The notes beneath the pieces are model-generated. The model was given only the letters and a program-made list of their open reading frames with translations, made no database searches and was not told the origin of the DNA. A DNA stretch of 64,000 nt, taken from positions 57,784,633 through 57,848,632 of the forward strand of contig OY755240.1 of the NCBI GenBank assembly GCA_963576725.1. Reading direction: 5' to 3'. This DNA comes from Azorinus chamasolen (Eukaryota > Mollusca > Bivalvia > Cardiida > Solecurtidae). The position numbers and the translations under genes are program-made. This document shows, in pieces, positions 23,176 through 34,267 of this stretch (the stretch's first letter is position 1; each line of letters begins with the position of its first letter).

Positions 23176-23590
23176 GGAAAAGTAGTAAAGTCAAGCAGGC
23201 AAAGCCACATGCAAGACGCAACCACCACCAAAACACCGATAGACAGCATGACACACACACACACACAACCACACACCCAAACGCACACACACACACGACA
23301 TGAACACAGAAAACACCAAAAGACACACAAGAAACAGGGACAAACATTCCACAACATGAACAAACCACAAGCACAAAGACGCAAGGCAAACAAAAGGAAG
23401 GGTGACAAAGAGAGTACCGCCTTGGCACGGTCAGTAGCAAAAACACCACTGGGGGTTTAAACCGGTTTACGGACGTCCTAACCTCATACTTCTCTCAAAG
23501 TCACCCTAGCTTTACAAATATTGTAAATAAAGGTATCCCCGCTGGACTTACCCACAACATAGACGACGGTGAACACAGGACAACATGTAA
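23176..23590 (-). repeat. Dispersed repeat V, copy 2, with CA-rich tract
   Basis: On the minus strand it carries ACCGGTTTAAACCCCCAGTG and CTGACCGTGCCAAGGCGG, matching 2346-2641. It ends in a (CA)n-rich tract at 23245-23305. Long ORFs on both strands come from low complexity. Absent from unit A. Confidence 0.6.
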
Positions 23591-23645
23591 AATTCATACT
23601 CCGGTAGTACTGTCTATCGGAAAATGTAGCTAAGTAATAATTTCG

Positions 23646-23894
23646 TTAACTCTTTTGTCGTCAAATTTAAAAGTGTCGTCTGCAATAATAATTTCATATT
23701 AAATATAATTCTAAACTAAATAATAAAGGTGTATTAGTAAACCTTTTGTTTTTAAAAACCTGTATACTTGGGCTAAAAACATACAGAAAACAGTGAAGTC
23801 CTAGGTCAGATGCCGCCTTGAAAAGGCGGCATCTGACATGGGACTGCACTGTTTTCAATGGTGCCAACAGGCGACATTGGCGCCGAAAGAGGTA
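23646..23894. mobile_element. TTAA-D MITE
   Basis: Starts TTAACTCTTTTGTCGTC. The core is ATGCCGCCTTGAAAAGGCGG with outer arms AGTCCTAGGTCAG/CTGACATGGGACT. It ends GGCGCCGAAAGAGG. Confidence 0.8.
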
Positions 23895-23912
23895 AGAAGA
23901 GTGATATAAAAG

Positions 23913-24129
23913 TTAACTCTATCGCTGCTAACGTCGCATCTGTGATTACCTATACAGACAGTATGGATCCAGATGAGACGACGAGAAACCCTGTGTCTCC
24001 ATATGATTCAAAAATGTTTGTTACTGTGACCATGGTTTTGTAATATACAGACATGTAGAAAAATAAAAAATAAAAATTGTAGCACACTATAAAGTTTACA
24101 GACGACACAATTTGTCAGCGAAAGAGTAA
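23913..24129. mobile_element. TTAA-C MITE
   Basis: Ends TTAACTCTATCGCTGC and CAGCGAAAGAGTAA. Orthologous to 11203-11419. Confidence 0.75.
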
Positions 24130-24234
24130 AGAAATCGAACGCGACATCTGCAGTGCTATCTTGTGAATGTAATCAGTACATTACTCATGTTCTTGATCAG
24201 GTTGTGTTAGAATAAAACACGGTCTACTTCTATA

Positions 24235-24407
24235 ATAAAGTAAAGTTTCTCTAAAGCGACCTACTAAAAGATGCCTGAATTTTGGTCTTAATGGAAGATT
24301 GTTGTAAGCTTATATGAGCTTTCTACATTGCTTTGTCTTGTATTAAGAAACCACCTGTTTTCAAAGACACAAAATTAATTAAGTGGTCGCTTTAGAGACG
24401 TTCTATT
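24235..24407. mobile_element. pogo-5 MITE
   Basis: Starts AAAGTAAAGTTTCTCTAAAG and ends GTGGTCGCTTTAGAGACG. Orthologous to 11532-11703. Confidence 0.55.
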
Positions 24408-24679
24408 GAATCATCTCTGTGTGCTGTTTGAATCATTGTAAAATATGTCATATTGCTGTATTATGTCATGTCTTTTGATTTATATATTCCACAATTCATC
24501 AATGAAAACCTTTCTTGACATTGGAAGTAGAAAACTGTGCTGTATGCTAGCGGCAAAGTTATGATTTTAATATACTATGAATTTAGATCTAGATGAGATT
24601 CTGGTAGTGTCTGTCACTTTTCAAAAATTCTTCGCTTAGACAAAATTTGTAGGACCAGATACATATAACTTCTTAATCA

Positions 24680-24765
24680 AATCGAGCAAACCCTGATCAG
24701 AAAGCTCCAACTGGAGCCGACTGATCTGGGTATACCCAATACAACGTTTATATGAAGGGTTATAC
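24680..24765. mobile_element. TTAA-A MITE core, partial
   Basis: CCTGATCAGAAAGCTCCAAC, then TGGAGCCGACTGATCTGGG. It ends near GAAGGGTTA and is orthologous to 11975-12075. Confidence 0.55.
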
Positions 24766-24889
24766 GATCGTTTTGATAAGTGATCTCCCACTGGTGTTGT
24801 TGGTATTTGTGACATTGACCTTTATAAGGACACATACAAGTACACTCACGAAAAAATGTCTATAAATCAGTAATTTATCTATTATCAAT

Positions 24890-25186
24890 TAGGGCTAAAA
24901 TTGTTATCTCGAACTCGTATAACTCTAATCTGTGGTTAACATGGAGTAAAAAGTTTGGTCTTTCCAATATTTACAATATAGAATTGTTCTAAAGGGTATC
25001 ACTACACAAATTTAGAAAAAATGCTGGTCGAAAGTGATGCTTTTTAAGCTCCCACAGGAGCTTCCAGCATTACGCTACACCTTAAGATGTGAACTTTAGA
25101 AAGTGTACAGATTGTAAATCGGATAACTAGAGCTTGTGTAATATCGAAGTTATTTGTATTTGTTCGAGATATTGAAATTCAACTGT
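24890..25186. mobile_element. pogo-2 MITE
   Basis: Left GTTATCTCGAACTCGTATAA, core TTAAGCTCCCACAGGAGCTT, right GAAATTCAACTGTA. Orthologous to 12198-12482 and better preserved. Confidence 0.7.
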
Positions 25187-25489
25187 ATATCAAGGATAAG
25201 CAATTCAAACTAGATGTTGGTGTAAACCACAGAAAGGTCATAGAATTTAATTTCAATGTTACTTAAACAGATTTGGAAGACGAATTTCACATTTGTTCAC
25301 ACTTCTGAGAATGTAATCTGTCTCATGACTTAAGAAATTTACATAATAAAAGTTATTATTCTCGAAAGCCCAGCATATTGCAATTTGTAAATTTAGAGAA
25401 TTTAGAACTGTTAAGCACTTAGCGAATTTATTGTATCAAGAAGGGAAAGGGGTTAAATAATGTGATCAAATACATTAAACCCACATTAG

Positions 25490-25870
25490 TTCGAAAACTA
25501 CACTAAATATCATTAACGGTCTCTAAGATAGATGGCAGCTTAATGGAGGTTAAAAGCCATGCAGAAAGCTTCTCTATGAGCTGTTTGTATTACCCTGCAT
25601 TATTAACTCATTCTCTCCTACTGACGCCGTATTGCGCCTGTGTAAAAGTCATGTCTTGAAACCACTGTGATGAATAGAGCATTTGCTCCATAGGAGCAAA
25701 TGCTCTATTCATCACAATGGTTTCAAAGCTACACAATTCTAAAACTTTACTTTTCTCTAGTAAATGTTCTTTTTCAATAGATTTATTCAAAGAGGTTGGG
25801 TCTAAAATAGTCTAGGAGAGAATGAGTTAACAGCCATCTGACTAAAAGGTTATCAATTCTTCATTACAAA
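25490..25870. mobile_element. pogo-1 MITE split by a TTAA-E insertion
   Basis: GGCAGCTTAATGGAGGTTAA and AGCCATCTGACTAAAAGG are the two halves of the pogo-1 element seen uninterrupted at 12770-12895. The split falls in the palindrome arm GCATTAAGC. Confidence 0.65.
25603..25830. mobile_element. TTAA-E MITE, intact
   Basis: Perfect 18-bp ends TTAACTCATTCTCTCCTA and TAGGAGAGAATGAGTTAA. The palindrome runs TAGAGCATTTGCTCC/ATAGGAGCAAATGCTCTA with longer flanking arms (AAACCACTGTGATGAA and inverse). It is the best reference copy of the family. The empty site is known from unit A (12850-12870), which shows TTAA target choice. Confidence 0.92.
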
Positions 25871-28119
25871 ACTTCAAAATATCGAAGTTTTAATGTACTC
25901 AGTTTTGTCATGTTATATAGTGTACCTCACATTTTTAAACAATTGAGTTATTTCGTGTTTTGTCACTGTCTGCATTTCAACATGGTCCGACACTTAAGGT
26001 GAACTATCGACATGTGATATTTTGCCATACACTTTTAAAACACAGTTTCGTGTTGCAATCATAAAGGGAATACATATATTGCCCACCTTAATTAGTCAAG
26101 CGATCTTTTTTGGCCTGGGTTGGCTTGCCAAGCCGAAGGCCATAGTAGTCATGCCAGAATTTCAACCCCTATCCACGCATGTCCGAAGAAACCCGAGGAA
26201 AAGTGCGATTTACCGCTTGAACAATATGCCAATATGCCAAGGCAAATAGATCGGTGAAATTCCAATTTGCTTGGACTTCAACATTAAAAGTTTGTTAACA
26301 TATACCAATAAAACTTGGTAATAATGCGATTTTAAGAGTGAAAAAATGAGTGGGAGATTGGCATATACATGAATTATTTCATACCACAGCATTGTGCACA
26401 AATATTATGACAAATTGTACGGAAATGTCCGATTACATACGGAAAAGCATTGTTGTGCACTTGTGCGGAATTGAACGGAAATGTATGGAGAACAATAGAT
26501 AACGGTATATTCTTTTCATTCCATCTGTATTGTTGAGTATTTTGTGCCCTTATTGAGTACTTTTAACTCATTCCCTCCTAATAAATTTAGAGCCAACCTC
26601 TGTCAAGAAAATCTGTAGTATATCGCTACATGGAAATGTTTATAAGGATTATCTCCCTTTTTGACTGTTAGTAATAAGTCGTTGTGTAATGTCATTTTGT
26701 TTATTTTATACCTTATAAAAAGTAGTACTTTGTATATATTCAAATGTGTGAGGCGGTTGGTCAGTCGAAATAATTAATATGAATAAAAAAACTGTTAATA
26801 TGCTAATTTATTAAAATTACCCATATTAATGGAAACTGTATACACATTCTGAGACTGAAGCAAACATATTCAAGGATCACTGCTGGTTATTTTGAGATCA
26901 GGACATTGATTATTCGTTGGAATCATTAGTGACGATTTTATATACGTAAAATGTATAGAAGATTTATCGTTGGTTTTGACTGATATGTTATTGCACTCAA
27001 GTTAATAACTGGCGAATATGTTGTTTGCTTGGGCAACGTAATTGTGCAGTTACCTGTTATTTTGAATAGGCTATGTATCTGTCCTTGGGATTTCTCTCTT
27101 TGGACATGCAAATTGCACGTTTAGACTGTTCAACCACATGTGCCCTTCGCATGCTATGTATTCGCGAAAAAAACCCATTTTTGGTTGGGTCAGAAAACTA
27201 TCTATTGGTATGTTTTATACTTATGACATGTGATTAAAAATGTATTTGTGATGGAGTTGTTGTGGAGACATGGCATGCAAATGGAACCTGTGTGTCCAAC
27301 CTGTCTTTAATAATTTTATACTGCTGTTCCATAGCGGTCTCAGATTAGCTGAGGCATTGAGATAGCGTTGCTCAGACTGATATAGCCTGGGGTTATATTC
27401 GATTTTAAGCAGGTTTGTTGAAGACATATAGTGCTCCGGGTTCAGAGTGTTACTGAACCGTATTCATGAGGTTCTCTTTTTGAGGCAGTGTTTTCGAGCA
27501 TGGGCTCGGAGCATATTGCAAGCAGGATTCAAAGCGTTAGGTTTTATAAGCTTCTTGAAGCAGTTTTCATAAATTGCCCAAGAAAGGTTTCATAGCGTAG
27601 GGTTGCATACATGCTTTGAGACATATGTTCTGCGATATGGGTTTGAAGTCACAGTAGTGTTGATGCTTAAGGGCTCAAAGCGCATACTACAGGATTATAG
27701 CTCACATGTATACAGTTTCATGACATAGCTTGAATATTGTGTTCCAAGCATCATTTTGAAGTTGACCGGCCATCTCGCTGGCTTGGGGCTGTAGTAGTTG
27801 TTCATAATTATAGTTTATTGTTATATTGTTGGCTCCGAAGCTGAGATATCGTTGACCACCATAACATAAGTTTTTGTGCATAGTTTATATTTCATGTTTC
27901 CATAGTGTTCGTCATGCAAAGTAGCCTCAGAACACCATACTATCATCATCGGCTAGCATAGCCTAGCCACGTCAATTTTATAGCTTCAAGCCTTGTGCTG
28001 TGTTTGGTTCAAGACATTTTTCACCACAAAGAACGCCCGAAACATTTTAAAAAGGTCTGAAACTGGGTCTTGTCATTGGGGCATCACCAAGCATCCTGAC
28101 AACATCTTTGAATTAATCT
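25871..28119. other. Duplicated non-coding sequence
   Basis: Paralogous to 12896-14991. No coding evidence and no intact MITE. Confidence 0.5.
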
Positions 28120-28275
28120 ACCGAAAAGGAGCAGTAACTATAGATAAGCAGAATTTTAGAATTGTGTAGTTTTGAAACCATTGTGATAAATAGAGCATTT
28201 GCTCCCATTTATCACAATGGTTTCAATAAAAGAGTTTTACAGGGGCACAAAAAGCCGTCAGTAGGAGAGAATTAG
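28120..28275. mobile_element. TTAA-E MITE, decayed
   Basis: AAACCATTGTGATAAATAGA and GCTCCCATTTATCACAATGG form the stem. Orthologous to 14992-15146. Confidence 0.65.
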
Positions 28276-28289
28276 TTATATTAACAAAG

Positions 28290-28800
28290 GAAATACCCAA
28301 CAAGTGTTCATACGTTAGAACATCCGTCTGTCCGTCCGTCTGTCTGATTCTTTTTGTCCACGTGGTTTCTCCAAAACCTTTGGTCAGATTTTCATCGAAA
28401 TTTCATAGGATTGATCAGCGACAATTTTGTTTGCGCTGTTTCTGGAAAACGTTTGGTCAGATGTACATGAAACTTCATAAGATTGATTATGATCTAGTTA
28501 TGCATATCTTTGTCCTGTCCCGGGTCGATGATTTTCTGCAGAGTTATGGGAATTTGAACTTTTTATATGGAAAAAATTGTCTCTGCGGGTTCTCTCAAAC
28601 CTTTGGTAGGATTTTCCTGAAACTTCATAGGATTGATCAACGCCATACCTTGTTGTGTATATTTTATTCCTGTTTAGTTTTAATGATTTTGTATTGTTTA
28701 CATGGAAAATCAAACCCCAGAACTTCTTGAACACATGATCAACCATTCTGATCTCCAGGCCTACAGCGCCTGCAGCGCTTTGATTAACCATTTCTGGTTG
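28290..28800 (+). repeat. Dispersed repeat with GAAACTTCATAGGATTGAT units
   Basis: Unit B partner of 15160-15720, with the same three-unit layout. ORFs in it are not conserved in frame between the two copies. Confidence 0.5.
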
Positions 28801-29152
28801 ATGCGGACACGCTTATAAAGTGTAGAACAAAACAAATAAACAATACGTCTATATTATACATGTGATATACATGGTTGTCGCATACATATTGATATTCAAG
28901 AAAATAACTGGTATACTATCATGTTAGTATTCAAATGATTATTTTCCTCAATATTGTTATTTACTGGATAGCATCTCATTCATTGTGTCCAATATTGAGC
29001 TAGAAAACACGGCTAGCTTAAGTTATGTATTCAATAGTCGTAAGCGGCCATACAAAAGAGGATTAATCATAGGATTGTAATGGAGGCGGTAGCTTAATAC
29101 AGGACAAACGTATGCGGAAAGCGCCTATAGGAGCTGAATGTATCAATTTTGA

Positions 29153-29575
29153 CTTAAGCCGGTGCTAGGGGGCGTGAGTAGTGTTGCACTTTTAATTACT
29201 ACTCATGAACAGACTCAATAAAACCGAGTCTGCAATTTTCTCTTTTTGCATTTCTACTTTTGCTTTCGAAGGATCACCCATTTTCAGAATATATGTACTT
29301 CACAACAGCAGGTGTTAAGTGCTTGTGTGGCGGCCGTAAAAAGTCGCCCCGTACTTCATTCTCAGTGTTGTTATATTTTCTGGTCCTTCGGGATCATTAG
29401 TTTTCATGTTATTAGGTTTGAAAATTGAATACTGCTTAAGCCGGTGCTAGGGGGCGTGAGTAGTGTTGCACTTTTAATTACTACTCATGAACAGACTCAA
29501 TAAAACCGAGTCTGCAATTTTCTCTTTTTGCATTTCTACTTTTGCTTTCGAAGGATCACCCATTTTCAGAATATT
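29153..29575 (+). repeat. Dispersed repeat U, dimer with intact bodies
   Basis: Two nearly identical bodies of about 140 bp (29153-29290 and 29431-29570) flank a unique middle of about 140 bp. Both bodies contain CAGACTCAATAAAACCGAG, with AATAAA in the loop of a 7-bp stem. The middle holds the UUCG-loop hairpin TGGTCCTTCGGGATCA. The whole block is missing at the matching site in unit A (about 16035). The layout suits either a terminal-repeat element or a head-to-tail dimer such as Penelope-like elements make. Confidence 0.75.
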
Positions 29576-30016
29576 TGTATAAGCAATCACATGATTTAAG
29601 ATTCCAATGATCAATAAATAAATGACCGCTTATTAGTATGCAGCATTCATTTTGCCAGTGCCTTTGTATTGTATATTATGAGTGTGCTTACCTGTACTGT
29701 TTATATCAAATAAAGTATCTGTATATCCTTTCGTTTACTCTTTAGCTTGTCGGCTAAGTTTCAGCCACTGATCACTCATCTACTTTGTATCTAAAAATAA
29801 GCTGCAATTATTATACAAATAATAATTGCAACTGCAATTATTAAAAAAGTATACAAATGTTTAACCAATAACAATTGCGATTGTTTAAATGCACTATTCT
29901 AAAATAAAAAAAAATGTCGGGTTTACCGTGAATATTCAGGAATCAGGATATACACTGTTTGTAAAAGTCAAAGTGATTCGTCCCTATGTGTGTTATGTTG
30001 TATGACAAACATAGAA

Positions 30017-30185
30017 TACAGTAAACCCCCTCTAAACCTGAATTCTAGTAGCGAAGAAATTAGATACATTTAGGCAGGTGGTTGTTTAATGCCGGTTGAA
30101 AGTCATGCAGAAAGCTCGTACAAAAGCTTTCTTCATGACTTTCACCCTGAATTAAGCTACCACCTGTTCCGAAGATCGATATTTT
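30017..30185. mobile_element. pogo-1 MITE
   Basis: Starts TACAGTAAACCCCCTCTAAA. The core GTCATGCAGAAAGCTCGTAC has the inverse AGCTTTCTTCATGAC. Orthologous to 16507-16675. Confidence 0.7.
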
Positions 30186-30251
30186 TTGCCAAAATAGTCC
30201 TTAAATTTACCACATGTTAACAACATTTCTATGTGTATACCGGTATTTATA

Positions 30252-30495
30252 TTAACCCTTCGCTTGCTATTCACGTCAATATACCTACCTGTAAATAGTG
30301 AAGACCCAGATGAGACAGCAGGAGCTGTCTCATCAGAGTCTGCACTATTTACAAGTTGATTGTGCAACCAGTGCACTCCACGGCTGTGATTGGACAGTGA
30401 AATACTTGTAGACAGTGAAGATATATGTAATTATACAACAGGGCATGGGTAAAGAATGAGAAATGTATTTTAAAATTCAGCAAGCGAAGGGTTAA
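30252..30495. mobile_element. TTAA-B MITE
   Basis: TTAA-flanked, with ends CCCTTCGCTTGCT and AGCAAGCGAAGGG. The core is partly deleted at its centre (GAGACAGCAGGAGCTGTCTC). Orthologous to 16753-16975. Confidence 0.85.
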
Positions 30496-30840
30496 GTTTA
30501 TGGACAAATTAGCTTAGCATAAACATCGAGTATTAGCAACTTGTGGAAACAAGAACCGCATATAGTCAGAACTTAATTCAAATGATAATAGTTATTACTC
30601 AAACATTCGACCATTTCAATTTGTACTGAATAAACAGTGAAACCCATGTGAAACCCAAGAGTGTTCCTGAAGGGGCATTCTGTTCAGGGTATGCACTGTT
30701 TGCTGAACGCATCAATGAAAAAATGGACAGGTTCAAAAGTAAGAACTGGTCGGGAAGTTTCTTTAAAAAGTATGGGGAATAAATTGGTTAAGACTGTTAC
30801 AGTGACCTTTATCAAGAAGTTACTTCCCTTTGAAATGAAA

Positions 30841-30847
30841 CGCGCGC

Positions 30848-30890
<43 letters not shown>
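30841..30890 (+). repeat. Microsatellite (GT)n(GA)n
   Basis: A shorter partner of 17312-17432, at the right edge of duplication unit B. Confidence 0.9.
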
Positions 30891-31052
30891 TGAGACCGGT
30901 TTGTGATACAAGTGAAAACAAGGTGCATCCACATGAGACGCACAGTCTCTCGGCGTCTCGTTAGCATACACAGTGTTTTACACTCCGTTGATCATTTTAT
31001 AACGAATTTGAAGAACGTCACTGTTAAACCAACAGACGACAGTAGATTTGTA

Positions 31053-31281
31053 TTAACTCATTCCTTTCTATACTATTTTCAGATTCAACCTCTTTGAATT
31101 AATCTGCCGAAAAGGAGCATTAACTACAGAAAAGGAGAATTTTAGAATTGTGTAGTCTTGAAACCATTGGGATGGATAGAGCATTTGTTCGTACGCAATA
31201 CATGCTCTATTTATCACAATGACTCCAAAAAGGACTTTTACAGAGACGTCAAAATGCGCCAGTAAGAGGAGAAGCGGGTAA
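31053..31281. mobile_element. TTAA-E MITE beside a PIPOX exon
   Basis: Starts TTAACTCATTCCTTTCTA and ends AGTAAGAGGAGAAGCGGGTA. The core is GAGCATTTGTTCGTACGCAA. Its end is about 13 bp beyond the donor-side end of the PIPOX-like exon at 31295-31426. Confidence 0.75.
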
Positions 31282-31294
31282 AATTCTCCATTAC

Positions 31295-31426
31295 GGGATA
31301 TTGTTCTTCGCCATTGCGTCAGCATATTTAGTGATGATGTCTGCACATTCGTCTTTCTTTCCAATTAACAAACCACCCGTACGGTACAGCACTCGTATGC
31401 CGGACTCTTTCTCTATCTCCTCCCAT
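31295..31426 (-). CDS. Sarcosine oxidase/PIPOX-like gene, exon 4
   Basis: Minus strand: acceptor TTTCGTTACAG, then 132 bp reading A/WEEIEKESGIRVLYRTGGLLIGK...AKNNIP, then donor CCC/GTAATG. The WE.LE.E.G...L.RTGGL.IG pattern is the part of monomeric sarcosine oxidases that follows the FAD-binding segment. The first base completes the split Ala codon left by exon 3 and the exon ends in phase 2, so more exons are expected at lower coordinates; I did not find them. Without the split codon and donor, the reading would appear to stop at TAA just past the border. The LINE at 32560-35860 lies in the intron before this exon. Confidence 0.8.
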
Positions 31427-31580
31427 CTGTAACGAAAGAAATACGACTACCAGCTGACATCAACTTGACTACCATATATAAACAACTTCGATTCGTTTGA
31501 GACGCCGATGTACTCGATGTCTTATCAGGATCCAAACCGTTTGCACACGGTCAGTAATTTAAATAATTACTGCATGTATA

Positions 31581-31933
31581 TTAACCCTTCCCTGATGAAT
31601 ATTCATGAAGGAAATACTGACGTAATGAATACTGATAAGACTATTTTTTATAATGGCATATGAACACAGGACATTTTGGCTCAGGCAGAAGCTGTAGAAT
31701 CAGATCCAGATTACACCATACGCAAACAGAGCAGACCCTGATCAGACGGCTCCTATAATGGCATATGAACACAGGTAATTTTGGCTCAGGCAGAAGCTGT
31801 AGAATCAGATCTTTATTACACCATACGCAAATAGAGCAGACCCTGATCAGACGGCTCCTATCGGAGCCGTCTGATCTGGGTCTACTCTGTTTGCAAATGC
31901 GTCAAAATGCGCTTACATAAAGGAACGGGTTAA
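31581..31933. mobile_element. TTAA-A MITE with internal duplication
   Basis: TTAACCCTTCCCTGATGAA to AAAGGAACGGGTTAA. A segment of about 105 bp (ATGGCATATGAACACAGG...GATCAGACGGCTCCTAT) is present twice in a row, so the left half of the hairpin is doubled. The second copy has the full palindrome CGGCTCCTATCGGAGCCG. Confidence 0.85.
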
Positions 31934-32155
31934 TGCAAGAAATAATGACATCATGGCTACTAATCGGGTTCATTCTAATAACTTTATATAGACAAATGAA
32001 TGTTTGGCCATTGCACAAACTGTAAAATGAGATCTATACCATTTCATAAGCAAACAGAACAGACACTGATCAGACGGCTCCAACAGTAACTGTCTGATCT
32101 GTGTCTACTCTGCTTGCAGAGACGTTAAAATGCCTATTTTATGACGGAAAGGCTT
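31930..32155. mobile_element. TTAA-A MITE abutting the previous one
   Basis: Begins on the TTAA that ends 31581-31933, contains GATCAGACGGCTCCAACAGT and TCTGATCTGTGTCTACTC, and ends GACGGAAAGGCTTA. Two elements share one TTAA. Confidence 0.75.
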
Positions 32156-32310
32156 ACAACAACTGAAAACACTTTCGTCTGTTTCAATATCAGGCGCCGC
32201 ATATGGCTCCAAACCCTTTCAAATGCGATGCTAGATTTTCTCATGGGCAGCGATATAATTATTTAAAAAGAAAGCCCAGAGCATAATGTCCGGTTCTATC
32301 TCATGAATAA

Positions 32311-32475
32311 TGCAGTAAAATCTCGCTAATATCAACACTAGAATTAGTATCATTATCGGTTCTTAAGACAGGCGACAGCTTAAAACAGGGCGAAAATCAC
32401 ACAGAAAGCTTCTCTAGAAATTTGACCTTAATCCTGTAAATTAAGCAGTCACCTGTCTAACCATTCGGAACAATT
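32311..32475. mobile_element. pogo-1 MITE, decayed
   Basis: GCAGTAAAATCTCGCTAATA at the left, core GGCGACAGCTTAAAACAGGG with inverse CCTGTAAATTAAGCAGTCAC. Confidence 0.6.
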
Positions 32476-32763
32476 TTCAATACATATAATAAACTAATTA
32501 TTGTCTTCGCTTTGCTTTTGGTAAGGCCCGATGTGGTTCTGAAGCTTGCATGATTGGGACTGATATTAAAGTGCATCTCTGTCAGTTTAAGCAGTCTGGA
32601 CTGAACTTGTCCGGACCCCCTACCAATTTTGAATTTAATCGTTGTTTAAAGGAGTTGACCGAGGGTGCCAGTACTATATCATTAGGAAGTTTATTCCATA
32701 ATTATATGACCCTCTGACTGAAGGTGGTCCTTCTTACCCTCAGCGTATGCTGCGAATATCAAG

Positions 32764-32777
32764 GGGGGGGGGGGGGG
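32764..32777 (+). repeat. Poly-G run
   Basis: A homopolymer of 14 G inside the LINE 3' part, which interrupts its reading frame. Confidence 0.9.
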
Positions 32778-33532
32778 TAAGAGTCTAGCCTAATCAACAG
32801 TATCTATTCCATGTATTGTTTTGTATGTTTGTATGAGGTCAACTCTTGTTCTCCTGTGTTCCAGGCTTGGAATCCCTAGCTCTCTCATGCGTTGACTGTA
32901 GTTAAGACTGGACATACCCTTAACTATTCTGGTGGCCCTACGCTGTATATTCTCGATAGCTTTCTGGTCTATTTTTGAATCTTGGCGACCAAATTGTTGA
33001 AGCATATTCTAAGTGAGGTCTGATTAAAGCTTTATTTAGTGTTAGGAACATTTCTTTAGACACATAATTGAAGGATTTAACAATCAGACCTAACATTCGG
33101 TTGGCTTTTTTCACTTTTTCGTTAGTGTGCAAGCTGAACGACAGGGCAGTGTAAAATGTCACTCCAAGGTCTTTTTCTTGGGTTGCATGTTGTATATCTT
33201 GCTGCTTATTATCTTGATCTGTTATGTAGTACTTATTGGTAACTCCCCTGTTTTCAATGTGTAAATCTTTACATTTGTTAATATTGAATAAAAGTATTTT
33301 TGACCATTTGCATGCCCCGTTGATATAATTTTGCAGCTTAGCTGAATCTTCCTCGTTATCAATTGTGTTATATATTTTTGTGTCATCAGCAAATAAACGT
33401 ACGACACATAAGATTGCCTCAGGGTGATCATTGATATATATATCAGAAACAGTACTGGTCCCTGTACTCTTCCCTGTGGAACTCCGCTGACTACTCTGGA
33501 CCATTCGGAATACTCTCCGTTTACCACTATAT

Positions 33533-33647
33533 AAATATCACATCCGATGGAGAGCGACGGCACGTATTGTCAACCCCAGGTTGGTATTGTTCACCATACC
33601 GAGGGTTGACAAAACGTGCTATCGCTCTCCATAGGATGTGATATTTA
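33533..33647. repeat. Foldback (imperfect palindrome) at an insertion edge in the LINE
   Basis: Arms of about 43 bp: ATATCACATCCGATGGAGAG...TTGTCAACCC on the left, GGGTTGACAAAACGTGCTAT...ATGTGATAT on the right, with a 27-bp spacer. It sits at the lower edge of the segment (about 33560-34085) that separates two blocks of reverse transcriptase, so it is part of a later insertion. Confidence 0.75.
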
Positions 33648-34085
33648 TTTTATTATACCGAACACTACGAACTGCACAATCACTTTCGTCAGCAAAAATA
33701 TTTATTTAATAGCAACAATAAACAGTTTGAAACAAAAGTTATAATCGGTGCTTAAAAATCGCGGAACAGCTTTACACTTCTATTCAGTACTGGCGGAGTC
33801 CTTACTACTGTCCTCCAATCTTGACAGATCCTCCGAAATAGTCGCATATCGACATTTCTCAAAAAATTAAACAAAATGATGTTAGTTTATCAAATTGCAA
33901 GAGTCAGATGACGTCAGTAGATGACGTCAGTCGGATAACGTTACGCACACAATTTAATAAGCGCTCGCTGATCGAGACGTACTGTTGCCTGCCTGAGATG
34001 ATGTTACATGAAACAAATTGTTTCATGCTGGGCATATGGAAAAATTGTATAGGAAAGTCAGGAAAGGTATAATAATATGCGTTGT
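33648..34085. other. Insertion inside the LINE, unclassified
   Basis: Non-coding sequence between the FLQGRKQR and IVVNGEYSEW parts of the reverse transcriptase. It contains a doubled GATGACGTCAG (33908, 33921) and a short hairpin, GAAACAAATTGTTTC, near 34012. It belongs with the foldback at 33533. Confidence 0.55.
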
Positions 34086-34267
34086 TTCCTTCCTTGAAGG
34101 AAGTCTTCTAGCCAACAGTAGATTTTCCATCTAATAACACTATCCCGAATATTCTGTAACAATCTCATGTGAGGTGCTTTATCGAGGTATACTTTAAAAT
34201 CAAGGTATACTACGTCTACTTCTTTACATTCATCTATTGCTGTTGACCAGTCTTCAATACACTCTAT

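Larger units (their letters stand above)
19709..30890 (+). repeat. Segmental duplication, unit B
   Basis: Direct partner of 7889-17435. Offset is about 11.8 kb at the LRAT end and 13.5 kb at the microsatellite end; the difference comes from private insertions. Private to B are a repeat U copy at 22883, repeat V at 23176, TTAA-D at 23646, TTAA-E at 25603 and the repeat U dimer at 29153. B lacks the hAT-like element. Confidence 0.8.

Noticed and set aside
23141..23460. Cys-rich and Thr/His-rich ORFs of 60-100 codons
   Set aside because: Low-complexity CA/GT tract of repeat V, open on both strands, with no conserved motif.
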